A DNA stretch of 64,000 nt from Bordetella genomosp. 13. Lineage in GTDB: Bacteria; Pseudomonadota; Gammaproteobacteria; Burkholderiales; Burkholderiaceae_B. The stretch covers positions 1 to 64,000 of the forward strand of contig NZ_VEHL01000013.1 in assembly GCF_007679965.1 (NCBI RefSeq), in the 5' to 3' direction. A program made the translations under genes and the position numbers. The notes beneath the pieces were generated by a model. The model ran no database searches. It was given only the letters and a program-made list of their open reading frames with translations, and was not told where the DNA came from. Within the stretch, counting starts at the first letter, position 1. Every line of letters begins with the position of its first letter. Positions 58,564 to 64,000 of this stretch are shown in pieces.

Positions 58564-59784
58564 ATGCCGCACCCGCTTTCCCACATCCGCGTGCTCGACC
58601 TGAGCCGCGTGCTTGCCGGTCCCTGGGCCAGCCAGACGCTTGCCGACCTGGGCGCCGCGGTCACCAAGGTCGAACAGCCCGAGGTGGGCGACGATACGCG
58701 CGCCTGGGGCCCGCCGTTCCTGCATCGCCCCGACGGCTCGCGCACGCACGAGTCGGGCTATTACCTGATCTGCAATCGCGGCAAGCGCTCCATCACGGTG
58801 AACCTGAAGACGCAGGAAGGCCAGGACATCGTGCGGCGGCTGGCCAAGGATGCCGACGTGGTGCTGGAGAACTTCAAGGTCGGCACGCTGGACAAGCTGG
58901 GCCTGGGCTACGAGGACCTGCGCAAGGAAAATCCGAGCCTGGTCTATTGCTCGATCACCGGCTTTGGCCAGTCGGGGCCGCGTGCGAAGCAGCCCGCGTA
59001 CGATTTCATGATCCAGGCGATGAGCGGGCTGATGAGCATCACCGGCGAACCGGATCATCTGCCGGGCGGCGGGCCGATGAAGATCGGCGTGCCGATGGTC
59101 GACCTGATCACCGGCCTGTATGCCACCACCGGCATCCTGGCCGCGCTGGCGCGCCGCGCGCACACGGGCGAAGGCGAGCACGTCGACATGGCCATGCTGG
59201 ACGTGGGCGTGACGCTGCTGGCCAACCAGGCCATGAACTATCTGCTGACCGACAGTGTGCCGCCGCGGCGCGGCAACCGGCATCCCAACATCCAGCCGCA
59301 ACGGGTCTTCGAGTGCCGTGACGGCCGGATCATCATGGCCATCGGGTCGGACAGCCAGTTCGCCAAGCTGTGCAAGGTGCTGGGGCATCCCGACATGGCA
59401 CAGGACGAGCGCTTCCGGACCAACGCGGGCCGCGTCACCAACCTGCCCGAGCTGGACGCCTGGCTGGACGAACAGCTGGTGCACCACGACAAGCGCGTGC
59501 TGCTGGACGCGCTGGAGCGGGAAGGCGTGCCGTCCGCGCCGATCAACGACATCGCCGAGGTGTTCCAGGATCCGCAGACGCGCCATCGCGAGATGCTCTT
59601 TCACGTCGAACATCCCGACGGCATGCGCATTCCGCAGGTCCGCAGCCCGTTCAGGTTCAAGAATTCCGAGCTGCGGCTGGACCAGGCGCCGCCCACCGTC
59701 GGGCTGCATACCGACGAGGTGCTGGGCGAGTTGGGGCTGGCTGAGGAGCAGATCGCGGCGCTGCGCGCCGCCAAGGCGATCTGA
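58564..59784 (+). CDS. Family III CoA-transferase (CaiB/BaiF)
   Basis: 406 residues. RVLDLSRVLAGPWASQTLAD, TKVEQPEVGDDTRAWGPPF, CNRGKRSITVNL and QPAYDFMIQAMSGLMS with Asp147 at the catalytic position. GGAAG lies upstream of the ATG. It follows the LysR gene by 59 bases and is opposite the double ACAD gene, so it probably activates the acid whose CoA ester the ACAD dehydrogenates. A strong terminator follows. Confidence 0.88.
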   Translation: MPHPLSHIRVLDLSRVLAGPWASQTLADLGAAVTKVEQPEVGDDTRAWGPPFLHRPDGSRTHESGYYLICNRGKRSITVNLKTQEGQDIVRRLAKDADVVLENFKVGTLDKLGLGYEDLRKENPSLVYCSITGFGQSGPRAKQPAYDFMIQAMSGLMSITGEPDHLPGGGPMKIGVPMVDLITGLYATTGILAALARRAHTGEGEHVDMAMLDVGVTLLANQAMNYLLTDSVPPRRGNRHPNIQPQRVFECRDGRIIMAIGSDSQFAKLCKVLGHPDMAQDERFRTNAGRVTNLPELDAWLDEQLVHHDKRVLLDALEREGVPSAPINDIAEVFQDPQTRHREMLFHVEHPDGMRIPQVRSPFRFKNSELRLDQAPPTVGLHTDEVLGELGLAEEQIAALRAAKAI

Positions 59785-59853
59785 GGGGGCAGGCCGCGGG
59801 CCGCGCCGGGTGGCCGGCCCGCGGCACCGGACGCGCGGCTCGGCAAGAAAGAC

Positions 59854-59891
59854 AAAGGGCGGGGTCCTGACTGAACCCCGCCCTTTTTTTT
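59854..59891 (+). terminator. Rho-independent terminator after the CoA-transferase
   Basis: AAAGGGCGGGGT, loop CCTGACTGA, ACCCCGCCCTTT runs into a continuous T-tract. It also lies 13 bases past the stop of the convergent Bug gene and can serve both. Confidence 0.9.
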
Positions 59892-59904
59892 GCTCAAGAC
59901 CCCG

Positions 59905-60885
59905 TCAGACCGTGACCCCGGCCTTCACGATGACGTCCTTCCACTTCGCCTGCTCGCGCTGGATGCGCTGGCCCAGCTGTTCGGGCGTGTCCAGCAGGAT
60001 GGTGTAGCCCTGCTCTTGGACACGGCTCTTGGTGGCGGGCTCCTGCAAGGCTTTCCTGAACGCCTGGGACAGGGTCGCCACCACTTCCGGCGGCGTTCTG
60101 GGCGGCGCCAGCACGTAGTTGATCGCGCCGGATTCGAAGCCGGGCACCGTGGCCGCGATGGTGGGCACGTCCGGCAGCGCGGGATGCGGCGCCAGCGTGC
60201 CGATGCCCAGGGCCCGCAGCCCGCCGGAGCGGATGTGCGGCAGCACCGTGGAGATGGTGTCGATGGTCAGCTGTACGCGGCCGGCCAGCAGATCCGTCAT
60301 CGCCGGCCCGCTGCCCTTGTATGGCACGTGCGTCATCTGCACGCCGGCCATCAGGTTGAACATTTCGCCCGACAGATGCGAACTCGACCCGGGACCCGAG
60401 CTGGAGAAGTTAAGCTTGCCCGGCTGGCTCTTGGCCAAGGCGATCAGCTCGGCCACGGTCCTGGCGGGCACGCTCGGATGCACGACCAGCACGTTGGGCG
60501 CGTCGAACAAGGGTCCCACGGGCACGAACTGATCGGGATCGTACGGGATGCTCTTGAACAGGTAAGGGTTGATCAGCTGCGTGCCCGGCGTGGCCATGAG
60601 CAGGCTGTAGCCGTCCGGCGCGGCCTTCGATATGAAGTCGGCGGCGAGGACGCCGCCCGCGCCCGGCTTGTTCTCCACGACCAAGGTTTGGGCCAGGCCG
60701 CGGGTGACGGGCTCGCTGATCAGGCGGGCAAACGCGTCCGAAGCGCCGCCCGCGGCGAACGGCACGATGAAGCGCACCGGGCGCTCGGCCTTCCACGTCG
60801 CGGCGGCGCGCGCCGAGGCGAACATTGCCGGGCCCGCGGCGGCCAGGATCCCCATCGACACGCAGAATCTGCGCCTTGTATTCAT
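59905..60885 (-). CDS. Bug/TctC-family periplasmic binding protein
   Basis: 326 residues. The signal peptide begins MNTRRRFCVSMGILAAAGPA (Tat-like RRRF) and ends near SARAA. The mature part has RPVRFIVPFAAGGASDAFAR and VENKPGAGGVLAADF. It is on its own transcription unit between the LysR/CoA-transferase unit and an SDR gene. The fifth Bug protein in the window; ligand unknown. Confidence 0.86.
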   Translation of the reverse strand: MNTRRRFCVSMGILAAAGPAMFASARAAATWKAERPVRFIVPFAAGGASDAFARLISEPVTRGLAQTLVVENKPGAGGVLAADFISKAAPDGYSLLMATPGTQLINPYLFKSIPYDPDQFVPVGPLFDAPNVLVVHPSVPARTVAELIALAKSQPGKLNFSSSGPGSSSHLSGEMFNLMAGVQMTHVPYKGSGPAMTDLLAGRVQLTIDTISTVLPHIRSGGLRALGIGTLAPHPALPDVPTIAATVPGFESGAINYVLAPPRTPPEVVATLSQAFRKALQEPATKSRVQEQGYTILLDTPEQLGQRIQREQAKWKDVIVKAGVTV

Positions 60886-61123
60886 TGTCTGTCTCCTTGT
60901 CGGCCCGGGCGTGATCGCCCTTTTGCTTGATTGTCGGTCTGCATGTAGCCAGCGGTCGCCGTGCTGTTCGAGGCTGGCTGACGTATGGTAGGCAATCGGC
61001 CGCGTTTTCGACTTATCACGATCTGCATATCAGGTATGCACGTTCTGGTACGAACGAGGCCGCACCAGCGCACCAGAATGGCGGGCACGAATGCTCGTGG
61101 ATTGCCGAACAAGGAGGGTGGAG

Positions 61124-61855
61124 ATGGGGCGTTTCGACGACAGGATCATCCTGATCACCGGGGCCGCGCATGGCCAGGGCGCGGAAGAGGCCACGCGCTG
61201 CATCGAGGAAGGCGGGATCGTGTTCCTGGCCGACATCGACGACGAGGCCGGAACGGCGCTGGCCGGCTCGCTGGGCGCCAGGGCGCACTACCTGCGCCTG
61301 GACGTCGGCCAGCAAGCCGATTGGCAGCGGGCCATGGCCGAGATCGCCAAAGCGGGACCGCTGTACGGCCTGGTGAACAACGCGGCCATCTATCGGCCCC
61401 AGCCGCTGCTGGACACGTCCGTGGCGTCGTTCGACCAGCACGTGCAGATCAACCTGCGCGGCAGTTTCCTGGGGATGCAGCACGCGGCGCGGGCGATGGC
61501 GGCGGCCGGCTCGGGCACGATCGTCAACATCTCGTCGACGGCCGGGCTGCGCGCCTCGCCGGGCTCTTTCGCCTACAGCGCCACGAAGTGGGGACTGCGC
61601 GGCATGACCTTGTCCGCCGCCGCCGGCCTTGCCGCGCAGGGCATCCGCGTCAATGCGGTCTATCCGGGGCCGATCGACACGGACATGCTCAAGGTCAAGA
61701 CGGCCGACGAACTGGCCGCGCGGGTGAAGCGCGTGCCCATGGCGCGCCTGGGCACGTGCAGCGAGGTGGCGGCGGCGGTGCTGTTCCTGCTGTCGGACGA
61801 CAGCGCGTACATGACGGGCGCCGAGTTGACCGTGGATGGCGGGGCGACGCTGTAA
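61124..61855 (+). CDS. SDR oxidoreductase
   Basis: 243 residues. Rossmann motif ITGAAHGQG near 12, VNNAAIYRPQP, Ser in IVNISSTAGLRAS, YxxxK in FAYSATKWGLRG and PGPIDTDML after it. The ATG at 61124 is chosen because AAGGAGGGTGG lies just before it. NAD(P)-dependent reduction or oxidation of a small alcohol or ketone; substrate unknown. A palindrome-like CGTTC-TGGTAC-GAACG at 61041-61056 lies upstream. Confidence 0.86.
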   Translation: MGRFDDRIILITGAAHGQGAEEATRCIEEGGIVFLADIDDEAGTALAGSLGARAHYLRLDVGQQADWQRAMAEIAKAGPLYGLVNNAAIYRPQPLLDTSVASFDQHVQINLRGSFLGMQHAARAMAAAGSGTIVNISSTAGLRASPGSFAYSATKWGLRGMTLSAAAGLAAQGIRVNAVYPGPIDTDMLKVKTADELAARVKRVPMARLGTCSEVAAAVLFLLSDDSAYMTGAELTVDGGATL

Positions 61856-61912
61856 CGGTCTGCGGTTGCGCGCCCCGTCCGCCAGGCGGGATCGAGCCCG
61901 GACAGCGCGCCG

Positions 61913-62296
61913 CTACTGCGCGCCCCCCGTCGCGCTGGACACGTACTTCGCCAGGGCCTGCACATCGGCATCGCTGAGCCCCTTGAAGGCCGGCATGACG
62001 CCGATGCCATTGCGTACCGCCTTTTCCACGCGGCTGGCATCCGGCTTCATTTCGTCCAGGTCCGGACCGATGGTGCCAGCCGCGCCGGCGTCGGCCAGGG
62101 TATGGCAGACGGCACAGGCCGGGGTGGCGCCCTTGAGGAACAGGGTGCGCCCGGCCTCGGCGTTCTGCGTGTCGGCCGCGCACGCCGAACCGCCCGCCAG
62201 GAACAACAGGCCCGCCGCCAGCGCGGCCCACGCCCGTCGCCCGGCCGGGCGACGGGAAGCAACATACCTCAGGCTGCCGTGCATCGATGCCGCCAT
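61913..62296 (-). CDS. c-type cytochrome of sulfite dehydrogenase (SorB-like)
   Basis: 127 residues, signal peptide to about residue 41 (GGSACAAD), one haem-c site CAVCH near residue 61, and a distal methionine in GVMPAFKGLSDADVQALAKY. It overlaps the stop of the upstream sorA-like gene (TGATCATG), so the two are co-translated. SorB takes electrons from SorA-type sulfite dehydrogenase to the respiratory chain. Confidence 0.82.
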   Translation of the reverse strand: MAASMHGSLRYVASRRPAGRRAWAALAAGLLFLAGGSACAADTQNAEAGRTLFLKGATPACAVCHTLADAGAAGTIGPDLDEMKPDASRVEKAVRNGIGVMPAFKGLSDADVQALAKYVSSATGGAQ

Positions 62297-62298
62297 GA

Positions 62299-63519
62299 TC
62301 AGGACACGACGACCGTCAGCGCATGGTCGCGCCAACTGCTGTTGAGATAGCCGTCCAGGTTCTCGGCGCGCGCCTCGACCTGCACATTGCCCGCCGTGTC
62401 CTCGACGCGGCTGGCCAACACGTGCTTGCCGGCGGGCAATTCCACCGGCAGCGCGAACTGCCGCCAGGCGTACTTGCCCAGGTCCGGTCCCACCAGCGCG
62501 GCCTGCTTCCAGGTCTTGCCGCCATCGACGGACACGTCCACCCGCTTGACCGCATGCATGCCGCCGAAGGCCACGCCGCGCACCACGGCGCGCCCTCCCT
62601 TGACCGCCTGGCCTTCCGCGCCGGGGCCCGTGATCCAGGACTTGGGCTCCATGGCCCAGACCGAGGGATGCTCGGGGCCGGGCTTGGCATCCATCGGCAC
62701 CAGGCGGTAGCCGCTCTGCTGGATCTTCGCCGGGCTCTGCTCGGCCGTGAAGGCCAGCCGCTTGATGTACTTGACGTTGTTCACGCCGGTATAGCCCGGC
62801 ACGATCAGGCGCAGCGGGCCGCCGTGGGCCAGCGACAGCGGCTCGCCGTTCATTTCCCAGGCCAGCATGGCGTCCTGCATGGCGTCGCGCGGTACCGAGC
62901 GTTCCACCAGCAAGGTCTTGGGGTCCAGGCCCTCCGGCAGGGTTTCGCCGCCCGTGCCCGTCATGTAGGGCAGCGAGCCTTCGAGGCCGCCCAGGTGCTC
63001 GACCAGGACGCGAACCGGCAGGCCCGTCCACATGACGCAACCGGCGGCGCCGACCTGCCACTGCGTGCCGCTGCGCTTGTCGGGAAAGAATCCGCGGCCA
63101 TTGCCCGAGCACTGCAGCACCGTGGCCATCGTGTCCATGCCCAGGGTCTTGAGTTCGCCCAGGCTCAGCGTGCGCGGTTGCTTGACGCCCTGGACCTGCA
63201 CCGTCCAGGCGTCCCGGTCATTCAGGATGGCGGGATCGGGCGGCGGCAGGTTGTTGCGGATGTAGAGCTGCCGCGACGGCGTGACGACGCCGTCGCCGAA
63301 CGCGCCGCGCCGGGTCTCGATGGTGTTGGCGCTGTGCACGATGACGCTGTCGGCGTCTTTCCAGGCGGCATAGGGCGGCAACGGCTTTGCCGCCGCCGGC
63401 TTGGTGGCGGTTTCGCTGGCGCGCCCGATGCCTGGCGCGCCCAGGCCGGCCGCGGCCAGTGCGCCGGCGCTGCCGGCCAGCAGGCGGCGGCGTCCGGGAT
63501 TGCGGGGGATTGTCTCCAT
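62299..63519 (-). CDS. Sulfite dehydrogenase molybdopterin subunit (SorA/SoxC-like)
   Basis: 406 residues of the sulfite oxidase family. A Tat signal (GRRRLLAGSAGALAAAGLG) exports it to the periplasm. The Mo-ligand Cys is in VLQCSGNGRGFF, with GAAGCVMWTGLPVRVLVEHL and YTGVNNVKYIKRL nearby; the C-terminal dimerisation domain has DGGKTWKQAAL. The ATG at 63519 is chosen so the twin-arginine motif lies near the N-terminus. It oxidises sulfite to sulfate with the adjacent cytochrome. SoxC-type sulfane dehydrogenase is the main alternative. Confidence 0.85.
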   Translation of the reverse strand: METIPRNPGRRRLLAGSAGALAAAGLGAPGIGRASETATKPAAAKPLPPYAAWKDADSVIVHSANTIETRRGAFGDGVVTPSRQLYIRNNLPPPDPAILNDRDAWTVQVQGVKQPRTLSLGELKTLGMDTMATVLQCSGNGRGFFPDKRSGTQWQVGAAGCVMWTGLPVRVLVEHLGGLEGSLPYMTGTGGETLPEGLDPKTLLVERSVPRDAMQDAMLAWEMNGEPLSLAHGGPLRLIVPGYTGVNNVKYIKRLAFTAEQSPAKIQQSGYRLVPMDAKPGPEHPSVWAMEPKSWITGPGAEGQAVKGGRAVVRGVAFGGMHAVKRVDVSVDGGKTWKQAALVGPDLGKYAWRQFALPVELPAGKHVLASRVEDTAGNVQVEARAENLDGYLNSSWRDHALTVVVS

Positions 63520-63734
63520 GTCATGCGTCTCCGGTTGTCGCGCCTTGCGAGGCAGGCGCGGGTTTTTATCGGCCCGGCGAGTTGCGGCCCTCTGCATCAT
63601 CGGCACCGCCCTCCTTTATGTCAACAAGTACTAAAGAACTATAGATTTATGCTTTTTCAGATATAAGCGTATTGGATAACCGCTCCGCCCCCGCGAGGCC
63701 TCCGAGGGTCTGGTCGCGTTGCGTGATACAGAAC

Positions 63735-63763
63735 TTGACATTTAATCAACCAACTAGTAGATT
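63735..63763 (+). promoter_or_regulatory. Promoter candidate for the TetR gene
   Basis: TTGACA (63735-63740), 17-bp spacer, TAGATT (63758-63763) in an AT-rich stretch 60 bases before the TetR ATG. CCAA and TTGG flank the centre (63750-63765), a possible autoregulatory half-site pair. Confidence 0.5.
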
Positions 63764-63822
63764 GGAATCAGCTTCTGCCGTCGCGTCCGCAGCTCGGACC
63801 ACGCCGCGGCCTATGGAAAAAC

Positions 63823-64000
63823 ATGGACACTACCCCGGAACTCTCCCCCCGCGCCGCTGAAATCGCCGAACACGCGAAGGCGTTGCTGGCCATCGGCGGC
63901 TACAACGGCTTCAGCTACGCCGACATCTCCGAGCGCGTGCACATCGGCAAGGCGAGCATCCATCATCACTTTCCCAGCAAGGCCGAACTGGTGCATACCG
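63823..64000 (+). CDS. TetR-family regulator, N-terminal part cut by the window edge
   Basis: 59 codons from the ATG at 63823: MDTTPELSPRAAEIAEHAKA, then LLAIGGYNGFSYADISERVH and IGKASIHHHFPSKAELV, the classic TetR helix-turn-helix. It is divergent from the sorAB-like pair. The ligand domain is outside the window. Confidence 0.85.
   Translation, partial: MDTTPELSPRAAEIAEHAKALLAIGGYNGFSYADISERVHIGKASIHHHFPSKAELVHT

Overview
The window is GC-rich, densely coded DNA from a betaproteobacterium, most likely a Bordetella- or Achromobacter-type member of the Alcaligenaceae. Supporting signs are five Bug/TctC-type periplasmic binding proteins, a nicotinate-degradation (nic) locus, many acyl-CoA and aromatic-acid gene clusters each with its own regulator, and a CesT-type chaperone next to a giant secreted-effector-like protein, an arrangement like btcA-bteA in Bordetella. 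The genus is inferred from gene content only.

1-10.9 kb: nicotinate catabolism. nicE (cut by the edge) diverges from nicC-nicA-nicB. A branched-chain-type ABC transporter (binding protein, fused LivH-LivM permease, LivG, LivF) and a MarR regulator run convergently. A near-palindrome related to AGYGTATACRCT occurs in the nicE/nicC gap (two sites) and before the transporter operon (one site). This suggests one regulon and a possible nicotinate-type uptake system.

10.9-24.1 kb: acyl-CoA and Bug modules. These are a CoA-transferase, MaoC-like hydratase, acyl-CoA ligase and Bug cluster with a divergent IclR regulator and thioesterase; a LprI-like protein; a tRNA-Arg(ACG); an MmgE/PrpD-Bug-GntR unit; and a divergent Bug-aminotransferase pair.

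24.1-27.6 kb: a CesT-type type III secretion chaperone followed 25 bases later by a 972-residue effector-like protein. Its C-terminal part carries the motif order of a fold-type I PLP enzyme. No secretion apparatus lies in the window. This is the strongest candidate for an undescribed system.

27.6-36.5 kb: an Fsr-type MFS exporter with a divergent AraC regulator, a complete tctCBA tripartite transporter, a 49-residue membrane protein, a VOC protein, a lipoprotein, a second identical tRNA-Arg(ACG), and an arsR-nemA redox operon with a clear operator palindrome.

36.5-46.2 kb: a patchwork accessory region. It has a 405-residue unknown gene ending in an attC-like site, a DUF3820 gene, a FecI-FecR-TonB-receptor iron module, a nucleotidyltransferase, an Mrr-like nuclease, an unrecognised gene, and several copies of a short hairpin repeat with a TGGCCGA loop.

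46.2-64 kb: SDR/LysR; a seven-gene minus-strand cluster (MFS, FAH hydrolase, NTF2-like, ornithine-cyclodeaminase-like, HpaH-like hydratase, cupin, HpaI-like aldolase) that looks like a ring-cleavage lower pathway; a fused double acyl-CoA dehydrogenase with divergent LysR and CoA-transferase; Bug; SDR; a sulfite-dehydrogenase-like sorAB pair; and the start of a TetR regulator.
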